A stretch of 64,000 nt of DNA, taken from Bacillus cereus group sp. RP43. GTDB taxonomy: Bacteria; Bacillota; Bacilli; Bacillales; Bacillaceae_G. Made by a program: the position numbers and the translations under genes. The notes under the pieces were generated by a model. That model searched no databases, was not told the origin of the DNA, and worked only from the letters and a program-made list of their open reading frames with translations. Position 1 is the first letter of the stretch. Each line of letters starts with the position of its first letter. Shown piece after piece: positions 50,954 to 60,652 of the stretch. The stretch lies in NCBI RefSeq assembly GCF_040459645.1, contig NZ_JARVHQ010000001.1, positions 2,480,001 through 2,544,000 on the forward strand, in the 5' to 3' direction.

Positions 50954-51559
50954 ATATAGACCTGCCGTATACATCACTGTCAATGTATGTACAACTTCTT
51001 CTAAATCTAGCTTTTTATCATTTTGCACAATTTCCCAAAGAAACATTTCATTCATCGCGAACCAACCACGTGCTACAATCTCTTTATTTAATTCAGGCTG
51101 CGCCAATCCACTTTCTTGAGAGTAAGTAATATCCTGCATAATACTTTTTATAAAGCGTTCACGAATCTCATCCCATTTTTGACTTATCTCTCTTGATAAT
51201 CCTATTGCTTCTTCGACAACTTGCAAAATATCTCGTTCTTCTTCCGCTAATTGCAAAAAGGCTCTAACTTGACTTTGGATCATATCACATGCGTCTAACT
51301 TTGTTTGAGGTGAAAAAGAGCGATCAGCAATATTATAAAAGCGATTCATAACATCTTCCATCAAAACGACGAGGAGAGCATCTTTGTTTTTAAAATATAC
51401 ATATGCTGTTCCATAACCAGTTTCTGCATGTTTAATAATTTGCGTGATTGTAGTTTTCTGAAATCCGTTTCTTATAAAAATAGTATAACCGGAATGTAAT
51501 AGTTTCCTTTTTGTTTCTAAGGAGCGGTGTTTTCTTGTTGAAAGAGTAGAATTTTTCAA
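50948..51559 (-). CDS. TetR-family regulator, likely of the kyn operon
   Basis: A 203-residue TetR-type repressor. The helix-turn-helix is at about residues 30-62 (NGFQKTTITQIIKHAETGYGTAYVYFKNKD). The start is TTG after GAGGTGA. The C-terminal ligand domain is helical. It is divergent from kynU with 159 bases between the starts, and repeated TGAC-type sites cover that gap, so the kyn operon and the gene itself are likely targets. The inducer could be kynurenine or tryptophan; this is inference. Confidence 0.88.
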   Translation of the reverse strand: MKNSTLSTRKHRSLETKRKLLHSGYTIFIRNGFQKTTITQIIKHAETGYGTAYVYFKNKDALLVVLMEDVMNRFYNIADRSFSPQTKLDACDMIQSQVRAFLQLAEEERDILQVVEEAIGLSREISQKWDEIRERFIKSIMQDITYSQESGLAQPELNKEIVARGWFAMNEMFLWEIVQNDKKLDLEEVVHTLTVMYTAGLYK

Positions 51560-51632
51560 GGAATCACCTCTTTATACTGAAATATCTGAAAATATAATTG
51601 TATTGTAAAAGAAGTTCGTATATAAAGTCAAC

Positions 51633-51678
51633 TGACATAATATCATTGACGTTATATCAATTTAAGTGATATATTTCA
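51633..51678. promoter_or_regulatory. Repeated operator-like sites between TetR gene and kynU
   Basis: TGACATAATATCA (51633-51645) and TGACGTTATATCA (51647-51659) are direct repeats with a 14-bp period (11 of 13 identical). The inverted TGATATATTTCA (51667-51678) is a partial third copy. They overlap a promoter with TTGACG (51646-51651), an 18-bp spacer and TATATT (51670-51675), so binding would block kynU transcription. Confidence 0.6.
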
Positions 51679-51718
51679 ATTAGTTAGAATAAAAAGAAAA
51701 TTAAAAGAAGGTGACACC

Positions 51719-53005
51719 ATGTATAAAGAACCATTTCAACCAACTTATGAGTATGCGCTTGAATGTGATAAACATGATGAACTGAAAGATTTTCAATCTG
51801 AATTTTATAAAAAAGAAGGAACAATATATTTAGATGGTAACTCTTTAGGGTTACTTTCAAAAAGAGCAGAAAAATCGTTACTTACCTTGCTAGATTCATG
51901 GAAAGAGTTTGGAATTGATGGATGGACTGAAGGTGAGCATCCGTGGTTTTTCCTTTCGGAGAAATTGGGTGAATTGACAGCACCTCTTATTGGGGCTTTA
52001 CCGGAAGAAACAATTGTAACCGGTTCCACAACTACGAATATACATCAGGTTATTGCAACGTTTTATGAGCCGAAAGGAATACGAACAAAAATTCTTGCGG
52101 ATGAATTAACGTTCCCATCAGATATATATGCGCTTCAAAGTCAAATTGGTTTAAAAGGATTAGATCCAGAGGAACATCTAGTTCAAGTGAAAAGTAGAGA
52201 TGGTAGAAGACTTTCAGAAGAAGATATTATTTATGCGATGACCGATGATATCGCTTTAATTTTATTGCCTTCTGTACTATATAGAAGCGGACAAATTCTT
52301 GATATGAAGCGATTAACAGCTGAAGCTCATAAACGTGGTATTCATATCGGTTTTGACTTATGTCATTCAATCGGTTCTATTCCGCATCATTTTAAAGAGT
52401 GGGATGTAGATTTCGCTGTATGGTGTAATTATAAATATTTAAATGCAGGTCCTGGTGGTGTTGCAGGCCTTTATGTAAATAATAAACACTTTAATAGACT
52501 CCCAGGATTATCTGGTTGGTTTAGTTCTAGAAAAGATAAGCAATTTGATATGGAGCATTCATTAACTGCGGCTGACCATGCTGGAGCTTATCAAATAGGG
52601 ACACCTCACGTATTAAGTACTGCACCATTAATCGGTTCTCTTGAAATTTTTAAAGAAGCTGGCATTGAAAAGTTACGTGAAAAATCATTACATATTACGA
52701 GATATATGCTCGATTTAATTCAATTAGAGTTAAAGGATATGGGATTTACAATCGGAAATCCGCTAGAGGATGAAAAACGAGGCGGGCATATTTATTTAGA
52801 ACATGCTGAGGCGGCACGTATATGTAAAGCGTTAAAAGCAAATGGAGTGATTCCAGACTTTAGAGCTCCAAATGGAGTTAGACTTGCGCCTGTTGCTTTA
52901 TACAATACGTATGAGGAAGTATGGAACTCTGTACAAATCTTAAAGAAAATTATGAAAAATGAAGAATATAAAAACTTTGAAAATAAGCGAGAGGTTGTGG
53001 CGTAA
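51719..53005 (+). CDS. kynU: Kynureninase
   Basis: A 428-residue PLP enzyme cleaving kynurenine to anthranilate and alanine. The PLP lysine is K239 ([13 protein letters not shown]), preceded by the conserved [13 protein letters not shown], and [10 protein letters not shown] binds the phosphate. The length is normal. The ATG follows GAAGGTG. First gene of the kynU-kynB-kynA operon; kynB starts three bases after the stop. Confidence 0.97.
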   Translation: MYKEPFQPTYEYALECDKHDELKDFQSEFYKKEGTIYLDGNSLGLLSKRAEKSLLTLLDSWKEFGIDGWTEGEHPWFFLSEKLGELTAPLIGALPEETIVTGSTTTNIHQVIATFYEPKGIRTKILADELTFPSDIYALQSQIGLKGLDPEEHLVQVKSRDGRRLSEEDIIYAMTDDIALILLPSVLYRSGQILDMKRLTAEAHKRGIHIGFDLCHSIGSIPHHFKEWDVDFAVWCNYKYLNAGPGGVAGLYVNNKHFNRLPGLSGWFSSRKDKQFDMEHSLTAADHAGAYQIGTPHVLSTAPLIGSLEIFKEAGIEKLREKSLHITRYMLDLIQLELKDMGFTIGNPLEDEKRGGHIYLEHAEAARICKALKANGVIPDFRAPNGVRLAPVALYNTYEEVWNSVQILKKIMKNEEYKNFENKREVVA

Positions 53006-53007
53006 GC

Positions 53008-53637
53008 ATGAAAACATCGCAGTGGATTGATATTTCACAACCGCTAAATAATGATATCGCGACATGGCCAGGGGATACACCGTTCTCGTATGAAGTTTCA
53101 TGGTCAAAAGAAGACAGTGGTTCAGTAAATGTCGGAAAGTTAACGATGAGTATCCATACAGGTACTCATATTGATGCACCATTTCATTTCGATAATGACG
53201 GTAATAAGGTGTTAGATTTAGATATACACGTATATGTAGGCGCAGCACGAGTTATCGATGTGTCAGGGCTGGAGAGTATCGGTAAAAAGGAATTAGAACG
53301 TTTTAAATTAGAAGGTGTAGAGCGATTATTATTACGTACATCTTCACATGGTAAAGCAAATGAATTCCCAGATGTAATCCCGCATTTACGCGCAGATATT
53401 GCACTCTTTCTTTCTGAAAAGGGAATTCGTTTAATCGGGGTGGACGTACCATCAGTTGATCCTTTAGATGATAAAGAACTAGCAGCACATCATCAATTAT
53501 TTAAACATGGAATTCACATTTTAGAAAATGTCGTACTCGATCACGTAGCAGACGGCGATTACGAACTTATTGCCTTACCACTTGCATTAACAGATGCAGA
53601 TGGAAGTCCAGTTCGCGCTGTTATTAGACCAATATAA
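53008..53637 (+). CDS. kynB: Kynurenine formamidase
   Basis: A 209-residue metal-dependent cyclase-fold enzyme hydrolysing N-formylkynurenine to kynurenine and formate. The diagnostic HTGTHIDAPFHF metal-binding motif is at about residues 51-62, with DGNKVLDLD nearby. IDISQPLNNDIATWPGD is the usual N-terminal part. The gene lies between kynU and kynA, with tight gaps, as expected for this pathway. Confidence 0.97.
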   Translation: MKTSQWIDISQPLNNDIATWPGDTPFSYEVSWSKEDSGSVNVGKLTMSIHTGTHIDAPFHFDNDGNKVLDLDIHVYVGAARVIDVSGLESIGKKELERFKLEGVERLLLRTSSHGKANEFPDVIPHLRADIALFLSEKGIRLIGVDVPSVDPLDDKELAAHHQLFKHGIHILENVVLDHVADGDYELIALPLALTDADGSPVRAVIRPI

Positions 53638-53668
53638 ATAGAAATGTTAAAAGGGGCGTTTGACTAAT

Positions 53669-54508
53669 ATGAAAGAAAACGAAAAGGTAATTATGGAAAA
53701 AGGGATTCACACTGATTTTAAGGAGAATATGACGTACGGAGAGTATTTACAGCTAGATAGCTTATTATCTAGTCAACAAAGATTATCAGATCATCATGAT
53801 GAAATGTTATTTATCGTTATCCACCAAGCGAGTGAGCTTTGGATGAAACTAATTTTACATGAACTAAATGCAGCAATTGAATCTATTAAACAAGATAAAT
53901 TACCACCAGCTTTTAAAATGTTAGCACGTGTATCAAAAATTCAGTCGCAAATTATTCAATCTTGGGATATTCTTGCGACATTAACGCCATCAGAATATAT
54001 TCAGTTCCGTGATTCACTTGGTCAGGCTTCAGGTTTTCAATCGTATCAATATCGAATGATTGAATATGCACTTGGTTATAAAACACCACATGCATTAAAG
54101 ATTTATGAAAAGGACCCAGAATTACATGCTCGTCTTCATAAAGCACTTCATGCACCAAGTTTGTATGATGTGGCGATACAAGCCCTTGTTAAAGAAGGAT
54201 TCCCAATTCATAAAGATGTGTTAAATCGTGATGTTACGCAGCCTTACGAAGAGGATGCAACTGTAGAAGCGGCTTGGATAGAAGTATATGCGGACGTGCA
54301 AAAATATTGGGATTTATATCAGCTTGCAGAGAAATTAATAGATATTGAAGACTGGCTACAACAATGGCGTTTCCGTCATATGAAAACGGTAGAACGAATT
54401 ATTGGTCATAAAATGGGAACAGGTGGCTCTTCTGGCGTATCTTATTTAAAGCGAGTGCTTGATCAATGCTTCTTCCCAGAGCTTTGGAACGTTCGAACGA
54501 AATTATAA
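53669..54508 (+). CDS. kynA: Tryptophan 2,3-dioxygenase
   Basis: A 279-residue heme enzyme that opens the indole ring of L-tryptophan to N-formylkynurenine, the first pathway step. The proximal heme histidine is H237 in [15 protein letters not shown], followed by MGTGGSSG, which contacts the substrate. The [14 protein letters not shown] segment near residue 50 carries the distal His region. The ATG at 53669 has AAAGGGGCG upstream; TTG 53660 is less likely. It ends at a terminator. Confidence 0.97.
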   Translation: MKENEKVIMEKGIHTDFKENMTYGEYLQLDSLLSSQQRLSDHHDEMLFIVIHQASELWMKLILHELNAAIESIKQDKLPPAFKMLARVSKIQSQIIQSWDILATLTPSEYIQFRDSLGQASGFQSYQYRMIEYALGYKTPHALKIYEKDPELHARLHKALHAPSLYDVAIQALVKEGFPIHKDVLNRDVTQPYEEDATVEAAWIEVYADVQKYWDLYQLAEKLIDIEDWLQQWRFRHMKTVERIIGHKMGTGGSSGVSYLKRVLDQCFFPELWNVRTKL

Positions 54509-54512
54509 AAAT

Positions 54513-54550
54513 AAACTTGTCAGCTATTAAATGCTGGCAAGTTTATTTTT
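54513..54550 (+). terminator. kyn operon terminator
   Basis: AAACTTGTCAGC and GCTGGCAAGTTT pair with one G-T, followed by ATTTTTTT. Confidence 0.92.
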
Positions 54551-54644
54551 TTGTTTTAAAAACAAATATGATTTAATAGAGAGAACGAGATAAAATGAGA
54601 CAAACAATAAATACAATATAAGCATTTAGATGGAGGAAGATTTC

Positions 54645-55562
54645 TTGAATTTCGAGCAATTACAAAATAAATTTGAAAAGAAAAAGGTTAATACATTTCT
54701 TGTTTATCAAAAGGGGGAATTAACGACTGAGTACTATAAAACGATAGACTGTGCAAATGACTTATTTAAAATTAATTCGATTACAAAAAGTATCGTATCT
54801 ATATTAATTGGTATCGCAATTGATAAAGGATTTATAAATGATATACATACACAAATCACAACATGGATTCAAAATGCACCGGAGAAAAAGAGGGAACTAA
54901 CGCTGTATCATTTATTAACGATGACAACAGGAGAAGATTGGCAAGAGTTCGGAAATGGGGTTATTTTCCCAAATGACTTTGTGGAATCAGACAATTGGGT
55001 GCAATACATTTTAGAAAAGCCGCTCATTGAAGAAATGGGTACGAAAATGAATTATAATTCAGGCTCTTCTCACTTACTTAGTTACATCATTCAACAAGCA
55101 ACTGGAATGTCGACGGAGCAGTTCGCGAAAAAATATTTATTTGAGCCGTTAAACATTACGGAGTATGAGTGGCAACAAGACCCGCAAGGTATATATGTTG
55201 GCGGATTCGGTATGAAAATGAAATCTATAGACTTATTAAAGTTAGGAAAATTATGTTTGAACAATGGATATTGGAAGGGGAATGAAATTGTATCATCGAA
55301 GTGGTTAGCAGAATCAAATACAGCTCTATTTGAAACGTATGAACATGTCGGGGCATATGGATATCACTGGTGGGTATTACATAACGAAAGATTTCACATA
55401 CCGTATTGTATGTATTTTGCTATGGGATACGGAGGACAATACATTATTATCATTCCGCAGTTAGAGCTCATAGCTGTAATTAGTAGTCACATGCCAAAAC
55501 GTGGCCTCGTACCATTAAAGTTATTTATAGAGCATATAAAAGAGAATTCCAATCATAAATAA
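54645..55562 (+). CDS. Beta-lactamase-family serine hydrolase (class C/PBP4-like)
   Basis: A 305-residue serine hydrolase. The S-x-x-K motif is S45-I-T-K48 (KINSITKS), the Y-x-N-like part is MNYNSGSSHLL (about residue 137), and the third motif region is AYGYHWWV. With no signal peptide it appears cytoplasmic, so it is probably an esterase or peptidase rather than a resistance enzyme. The TTG at 54645 follows GGAGGA; ATG 54630 overlaps that site. Confidence 0.9.
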   Translation: MNFEQLQNKFEKKKVNTFLVYQKGELTTEYYKTIDCANDLFKINSITKSIVSILIGIAIDKGFINDIHTQITTWIQNAPEKKRELTLYHLLTMTTGEDWQEFGNGVIFPNDFVESDNWVQYILEKPLIEEMGTKMNYNSGSSHLLSYIIQQATGMSTEQFAKKYLFEPLNITEYEWQQDPQGIYVGGFGMKMKSIDLLKLGKLCLNNGYWKGNEIVSSKWLAESNTALFETYEHVGAYGYHWWVLHNERFHIPYCMYFAMGYGGQYIIIIPQLELIAVISSHMPKRGLVPLKLFIEHIKENSNHK

Positions 55563-55582
55563 GAAGAGAAATGAGGTGTTTT

Positions 55583-56206
55583 ATGAGAAGTGCAAAAATG
55601 ATAGCGATTTATAGACTGTTATTAAGTCTTCTAGCGTTTAGTGCACTTATTACTCAATTTGTTACAAGGGCACAAGTGAAACCGTTCAATCCAGTTAACT
55701 TTTTTAGCTTCTTCACAATTGAAAGTAATATTTTAGTGGCGGTAATTCTACTATTAAGTAGCTTGGGGACAGCCACATTCGGACGTTCCGAGCAGTTTGG
55801 AGTTCTTCGCGGCGCAGCTACAGTATACATACTGACAACGGGACTTATTTATTTTTTGTTATTAAGGGGATTAGAAGAGTCACTTCAAACGCCGATACCG
55901 TGGGTAAATACTGTGCTCCATTACATCATGCCATTAGCAATGATTTTAGATTGGGTTATAAATCCACCTACGAAGGCCATTACATGGAAACAGGCTACGA
56001 GTTGGCTTGTTTTCCCGCTTTTATATGTTGTATATAGCTTAATCCGCGGTCCATTCGTGAATTGGTACCCATATCCGTTTCTCGATCCGAGAATAGGTGG
56101 ATATGGGAAAGTACTTTTATATAGTATCGGAATAGCGGTTGTAATTGGAGTTATTTGTGGATTGGTGAAAATGTTAGGGAATCGATCTTTAAGTTTAAAA
56201 CAATAA
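55583..56206 (+). CDS. Pr6Pr-family membrane protein
   Basis: A 207-residue membrane protein with six segments (about residues 5-23, 35-55, 67-87, 101-121, 134-152, 175-198). NFFSFFTIESNILVAVILL, then LHYIMPLAMILDWVINPP, then LIRGPFVNWYPYPFLDP are typical of the Pr6Pr family, which has no known activity. The ATG at 55583 is chosen with GAGGTG upstream; the ATG at 55571 is possible. It follows the serine hydrolase gene by 20 bases, so an operon is likely. Confidence 0.85.
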   Translation: MRSAKMIAIYRLLLSLLAFSALITQFVTRAQVKPFNPVNFFSFFTIESNILVAVILLLSSLGTATFGRSEQFGVLRGAATVYILTTGLIYFLLLRGLEESLQTPIPWVNTVLHYIMPLAMILDWVINPPTKAITWKQATSWLVFPLLYVVYSLIRGPFVNWYPYPFLDPRIGGYGKVLLYSIGIAVVIGVICGLVKMLGNRSLSLKQ

Positions 56207-56228
56207 CTTTCATTATTAAATGTGTATG

Positions 56229-56268
56229 AATAACCCCCTCTGTTTTACTTAAAACAGAGGGGGTTATT
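56229..56268. terminator. Strong bidirectional terminator
   Basis: AATAACCCCCTCTGTTTT and its exact complement surround ACTT (18-bp stem), between convergent genes. Confidence 0.96.
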
Positions 56269-56272
56269 TGTT

Positions 56273-56605
56273 CTATCGACTTGTTTTCTGAAATGACATC
56301 TTTAAAAACTTCTCTGTTTTCGTATCGAATTCTACATCAACAAAAACACCATATTCTTTTCCATTCTCACGAAGCCACAATTTAAATTTTTCAACTGTTA
56401 TTTGAATAGTTTTTGGTTTTCTACCTATATGAAGGTAATCAATAATCTCTGCTTTCGGATATTGTTCTTTCGTTTTTTCAACGGCCAGTTTACCCCATTT
56501 TGCATAGGGCGGCTGTGCGTGAACTATAGATGGACCCGTATATATATTTGAACATGTTGTTATTAAAGAAATTATAAATGCTGTACGTGTAATGAGTTGC
56601 TTCAT
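56273..56605 (-). CDS. Secreted DUF3889 protein
   Basis: A 110-residue secreted protein. A signal peptide (residues 1-31, cleavage near VHA) precedes PPYAKWGKLAVEKTKEQYP and AEIIDYLHIGRK, the signature of DUF3889. Beta strands close it (YGVFVDVEFD). AAAAGGAG precedes the ATG. The function is unknown; many members are sporulation-linked. It is divergent from sleB. Confidence 0.88.
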   Translation of the reverse strand: MKQLITRTAFIISLITTCSNIYTGPSIVHAQPPYAKWGKLAVEKTKEQYPKAEIIDYLHIGRKPKTIQITVEKFKLWLRENGKEYGVFVDVEFDTKTEKFLKMSFQKTSR

Positions 56606-56750
56606 AATAAGCTCCTTTTATTCTTTTTGTATATTGTTTACATATTTCTTTAAGCATATAAGTTTGGATTTTTTTGACTTCTTTACATAAAAGCGAGGGT
56701 TTTACAAAACATAACCATGAAATCATTTCCGTAATTAAGGAGGGAAATAC

Positions 56751-57530
56751 ATGCATCAAAAGACTGTCTTTAAGATAGCGATTTTACTCGTCTTTATCGG
56801 GCTATCTTTAATGGTAAGTAGTGTACAAATGAAAAATGTAGAAGCCTTTTCGAATCAAGTTATTCAAAGAGGGGCATCTGGTGAAGATGTTATTGAACTG
56901 CAATCTCGTTTGAAATATAACGGATTTTATACGGGAAAAGTAGATGGTGTTTTCGGATGGGGTACATACTGGGCACTTCGGAATTTTCAGGAGAAATTTG
57001 GACTACCTGTTGATGGTTTAGCGGGTGCTACAACGAAGCAGAAACTTGTTAAGGCAACGAAGTATGATAAGTCCACCGCTAATAAAGGTACTACAACGAA
57101 TAAAGGGAATAGCGGCGGTACTGCACAAGAAAATAAACCACCACAAAGTAAAGGGACAAATGTTCCAAACGGTTATTCTCAAAATGATATTCAGCTAATG
57201 GCAAACGCTGTTTATGGAGAGTCACGTGGTGAGCCATATTTAGGACAAGTAGCAGTGGCTGCTGTTATTTTAAATCGTGTTACAAGCGCATCGTTTCCAA
57301 ATACTGTTTCAGGTGTAATCTTTGAACCGAGAGCCTTTACAGCAGTAGCGGATGGACAAATATATTTAACGCCAAATGAAACAGCGAAAAAGGCTGTATT
57401 AGATGCGATTAATGGATGGGATCCAACAGGGAATGCACTTTATTATTTCAATCCAGATACTGCGACAAGTAAATGGATTTGGAGTCGTCCACAAATTAAA
57501 AAAATCGGTAAACATATTTTCTGTAAATAG
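56751..57530 (+). CDS. sleB: Spore cortex-lytic transglycosylase SleB
   Basis: A 259-residue enzyme degrading cortex peptidoglycan during germination. A signal peptide of about 32 residues ends at VEA. The N-terminal PG_binding_1 domain (residues 36-100, VIQRGASGEDVIELQSRLKY) and a Thr/Asn/Gly linker lead to the C-terminal Hydrolase_2 domain from about 147, where the catalytic Glu is E157 (AVYGESRGEP). The gene is followed by ypeB after 15 bases, as in other Bacillus; YpeB is needed for SleB stability. AAGGAGGG precedes the ATG. Confidence 0.97.
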   Translation: MHQKTVFKIAILLVFIGLSLMVSSVQMKNVEAFSNQVIQRGASGEDVIELQSRLKYNGFYTGKVDGVFGWGTYWALRNFQEKFGLPVDGLAGATTKQKLVKATKYDKSTANKGTTTNKGNSGGTAQENKPPQSKGTNVPNGYSQNDIQLMANAVYGESRGEPYLGQVAVAAVILNRVTSASFPNTVSGVIFEPRAFTAVADGQIYLTPNETAKKAVLDAINGWDPTGNALYYFNPDTATSKWIWSRPQIKKIGKHIFCK

Positions 57531-57545
57531 AGCGGAGGTGGAAAC

Positions 57546-58886
57546 ATGTTACGAGGTATTATCATTGTACTATTAACAATAGGTGTAGTCGGAACAGGAT
57601 ATTGGGGCTATAAAGAGCATCAAGAAAAAAATGCAGTATTAATTAGAGCGGAAAATAGTTATCAGCGCGCGTTTCATGATTTAGCGTATGAGGTTGACTT
57701 ATTACACGATAAAATCGGGACAACACTTGCGATGAATTCACGTGCGTCTCTATCGCCAGCATTAGCAGATGTGTGGCGTTTAACATCTGAAGCTCGTTCT
57801 GATGTAGGTCAACTACCATTAACATTAATGCCATTTAATAAAACGGAAGAATTTTTAGCGAATATCGGTGATTTTAGCTATCGTGCAGCGATTCGTGATT
57901 TAGAAAAAGAACCGCTAAATGATCAAGAGTATAAAACACTGCAAACGTTATATTCAAATGCAGGAAATATACAAGATGAACTAAGAAAAGTGCAACATCT
58001 TGTGTTGAAAAACAACTTGCGCTGGATGGACGTTGAAATGGCACTTGCATCAAACCGAGATCCAGCAGATAACACAATTATTGATGGATTAAAAACAGTT
58101 GAAAAGAATGTAACGTCGTACTCGTCTACTAATTTCGGACCTACTTTTACAAGCGCACAAAAAAATAAAAAGGGCGGATTTGAAGCAGAGGGTAAAGCGA
58201 TTTCTAAAGATGAGGCTGCAAAAATCGCAAAATCATTTTTAAATTTAAAAGGAAATGAAAAAGTAGAAGTTGAGAAAAGCGGAAAAGGCGCAAAAGAATC
58301 TTTCTACAGTGTGAAAATTAAAGATCCAGCAACAAACAACGAATATCACATGGATATTACCGGAAAAGGTGGATACCCAATTTGGGTAATGAATAATCGA
58401 GAAATTAAAGAACAAAAAATTAGTTTAAATGATGCAGGAAGTAAAGGATTAACGTTTTTAAAGGATCACAAGTTTACAAATATGGAGCTATTTGATAGTT
58501 CTCAATATGATAATATCGGTGTGTTTACGTACGTTGTAAATGAAAATGGAGTGCGTATTTATCCAGAAGCAATTCAAATGAAAATTGCTTTAGATGATGG
58601 ATCGATTGTTGGTTTTTCGGCAAAGGAATATTTAGCATCGCATCAAAAACGAACAATTCCGAGTGCGAAGCTAACTGCTGCTGAGGCGAGAAAGAAAATT
58701 AATCCCGATGTAAAAGTTATGGAAGAACGTAAAGCTGTAGTAGTAAATGACTTGCATAATGAAGTACTTTGTTATGAATTTATTGGTACTTTAGGGAAAG
58801 ATACGTACCAAATTTTCATTAACGCAAATAGCGGTGCAGAAGAAAAAGTGAAGAAGATGCAAGCTGTTGAAAAAATTTATGATTAA
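57546..58886 (+). CDS. ypeB: Germination protein YpeB
   Basis: A 446-residue spore protein that holds SleB inactive and stable. One N-terminal membrane anchor (residues 2-19) is followed by a helical domain (about 25-210) and three PepSY-type repeats in the C-terminal half (for example KAISKDEAAKIAKSFLNL and AKLTAAEARKKINPDV). CGGAGGTGG precedes the ATG. It is co-transcribed with sleB. Confidence 0.97.
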   Translation: MLRGIIIVLLTIGVVGTGYWGYKEHQEKNAVLIRAENSYQRAFHDLAYEVDLLHDKIGTTLAMNSRASLSPALADVWRLTSEARSDVGQLPLTLMPFNKTEEFLANIGDFSYRAAIRDLEKEPLNDQEYKTLQTLYSNAGNIQDELRKVQHLVLKNNLRWMDVEMALASNRDPADNTIIDGLKTVEKNVTSYSSTNFGPTFTSAQKNKKGGFEAEGKAISKDEAAKIAKSFLNLKGNEKVEVEKSGKGAKESFYSVKIKDPATNNEYHMDITGKGGYPIWVMNNREIKEQKISLNDAGSKGLTFLKDHKFTNMELFDSSQYDNIGVFTYVVNENGVRIYPEAIQMKIALDDGSIVGFSAKEYLASHQKRTIPSAKLTAAEARKKINPDVKVMEERKAVVVNDLHNEVLCYEFIGTLGKDTYQIFINANSGAEEKVKKMQAVEKIYD

Positions 58887-58912
58887 ACATCAATGATAAA
58901 GTGGTGAAAATA

Positions 58913-59509
58913 ATGAAAATCATTATATATATGTTAATGCTTTGTTTCGTCATTACTGGATGTAGCATTGGAAAAAAAGACAATCCTAATGAAAAGCCAG
59001 AACAAAAAAATGTCTCGATGAAAAATGTTAATTATACAAACAAATCAAATAAGCCAAACGAAAAAGCTGCTGATCATTTAGCATCTTTAGCCGCAAGTGT
59101 ACCAGGTGTGAATGATGCGACAGCGGTAGTAGTGGGGAAATATGCTGTTGTAGGTATTGATGTAAAAGCGAAACTTGATCGAACTCGTGTTGAGTCAATT
59201 AAGTACTCCGTAGCAGAAAGTTTGAAAAATGACCCAAATGGTGCTAATGCAGTCGTTGTAGCAGATGTTGATACGTATGAAAGATTAAAACAAATAGGTA
59301 AGCAAATTAAAAAAGGTAAAACTGGTGAAGGTATACTTGATGAACTAGCAGCAATTGTTGGCCGTGTAATGCCGCAAGTTCCAAATGATATGATTGAAAA
59401 TAGAGAAACAAACCCAATTAAAGATAATGATAAACAATTACCAAAAGATGAAGAACAAGAACTACGAAAAGAACAAGATGATCAATCAAATAATCATTTG
59501 AAAAAATAG
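58913..59509 (+). CDS. ylaJ: YhcN/YlaJ-family sporulation lipoprotein
   Basis: A 198-residue lipoprotein. The signal ends VITGC, with a lipid Cys at residue 17, then a Lys/Asn-rich linker and the conserved ADHLASLAASVPGVNDATAVVVGKYAVVGIDV segment of the YhcN/YlaJ family. The tail is highly charged. It follows ypeB by 26 bases and probably shares its operon. ATG 58913 is chosen over GTG 58901, which lies in the ribosome site. Such lipoproteins affect germination. Confidence 0.9.
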   Translation: MKIIIYMLMLCFVITGCSIGKKDNPNEKPEQKNVSMKNVNYTNKSNKPNEKAADHLASLAASVPGVNDATAVVVGKYAVVGIDVKAKLDRTRVESIKYSVAESLKNDPNGANAVVVADVDTYERLKQIGKQIKKGKTGEGILDELAAIVGRVMPQVPNDMIENRETNPIKDNDKQLPKDEEQELRKEQDDQSNNHLKK

Positions 59510-59514
59510 TGGAA

Positions 59515-59544
59515 GTCCCGTACTAAATTGTACGGGATTTTTTT
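59515..59544 (+). terminator. sleB operon terminator
   Basis: TCCCGTAC and GTACGGGA pair around TAAATT, followed by TTTTTTT. Confidence 0.95.
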
Positions 59545-59613
59545 ATAAGATTAAATATTCAGTTTATTTTTAAGGGAAAATATGGTTTAATAATGAGGGG
59601 AGGGACAACCGTT

Positions 59614-59970
59614 ATGATGAAAAAAAGCACACTCATATTGTGTAGTTTATGCATAGGTTTTAGTATGACAGCGTGTGACCAGAAGAAAGAAGTGAAGAAG
59701 AAAACTGCTACATCTTCTACTATAACGGAAAATAGAAATCAAAAATCCATTAATGTAAATCATTTCTCAAATATTAATGAAGGAATGACATATTTAGAAG
59801 TGAAAGATTTAATCGGTTTTGAAGGGGATTTACTCATAGAAGAAGGGGAAGAACATTCTACACGAATTAAACAAATTTTTGCTTGGAAAGGCAACGATCC
59901 AAAATCATTTGCTGAAATTACATTTTTGGATGGAAAAGTGCATTCTAAAACACAGCAAGGTTTAAGTTAA
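59614..59970 (+). CDS. Lipoprotein with DUF3862-like domain
   Basis: A 118-residue lipoprotein. The lipobox region is FSMTACDQ with a Lys-rich linker, followed by a small BamE/SmpA-like domain (NEGMTYLEVKDLIGFEGDLL, then QIFAWKGNDPKSFAEITFLDGKV). Such domains are typical of DUF3862. The ATG at 59614 follows GGGGAGGG; the frame from 59593 passes through that site. The function is unknown. Confidence 0.85.
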   Translation: MMKKSTLILCSLCIGFSMTACDQKKEVKKKTATSSTITENRNQKSINVNHFSNINEGMTYLEVKDLIGFEGDLLIEEGEEHSTRIKQIFAWKGNDPKSFAEITFLDGKVHSKTQQGLS

Positions 59971-59996
59971 TTTGATAAAAAACGGGAGAGTTAAGC

Positions 59997-60494
59997 ATGA
60001 ACATACATACAGGGGAAATACAATTAGTTCCGTATAAGGAGCAGTATAAAGAGAGAATAGAATCATTTAGTTTACCAAGTGAACAAGTGCGATTCACAGC
60101 GAATCCAGGTGAATTACTGGAGAAAGCGAAAAATGATCGAACTAAAAATGTAGTTGTTATTTTGGACTTTAGCGGAGTACCTGTCGGTGTTTTTGCATTA
60201 CAAACGGGTGACAGAGTACAGGAGTTTACAGAAAATAAAGATGCTATACTTTTAACTTCTTTTTCTATCAATCACAATAAACAAAGGAAAGGATATGCTA
60301 AAAAATCATTGGCGTTATTACAAGACTTTGTAAAATATTATTATCCAATAAAAAATGAAGTGATTCTTGCTGTAAATGAAAAAAATATTCCAGCGCAAAA
60401 GTTATATGGAAAAGTTGGGTTTCAAGATAAAGGGTATAGAAGAATGGGACCGATTGGACAACAATTAATATTACATTTACCGATAACCAAATAA
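59997..60494 (+). CDS. GNAT-family N-acetyltransferase
   Basis: A 165-residue acetyltransferase. Motif A is NKQRKGYAKKSLALLQ (about residues 94-109), followed by AVNEKNIPAQKLYGKVGF. The last base of motif A (KGYA) fits the RxxGxA form. GGGAGAG precedes the ATG. It is followed by a strong terminator. Confidence 0.9.
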   Translation: MNIHTGEIQLVPYKEQYKERIESFSLPSEQVRFTANPGELLEKAKNDRTKNVVVILDFSGVPVGVFALQTGDRVQEFTENKDAILLTSFSINHNKQRKGYAKKSLALLQDFVKYYYPIKNEVILAVNEKNIPAQKLYGKVGFQDKGYRRMGPIGQQLILHLPITK

Positions 60495-60497
60495 TTT

Positions 60498-60537
60498 AAA
60501 AAGCTTACTCTTGAAAAATCATGTAGTAAGCTTTTTT
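60498..60537 (+). terminator. Terminator after the GNAT gene
   Basis: AAAAAGCTTACT pairs with AGTAAGCTTTTT around a 15-base loop. Confidence 0.9.
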
Positions 60538-60553
60538 GTTTGAGATATTGCCC

Positions 60554-60625
60554 ATGCATGATATGTTAGAAGAATTAAAGCCAGTATCCGAGAAATATGA
60601 AGGTGCAAAACAAATCGATTGCTAA
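60554..60625 (+). pseudogene. Possible remnant of a thioredoxin-like gene
   Basis: A 23-codon frame (MHDMLEELKPVSEKYEGAKQ, IDC) resembles the helix after the active site of a thioredoxin-like protein (xxMLEELKPxxEKY, then strand IDC). The CxxC is not intact (the codons before read ILPM). It has no binding site. This is a tentative call. Confidence 0.3.
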
Positions 60626-60652
60626 GCATTTAAATACGTGAGGGGTAATTAT

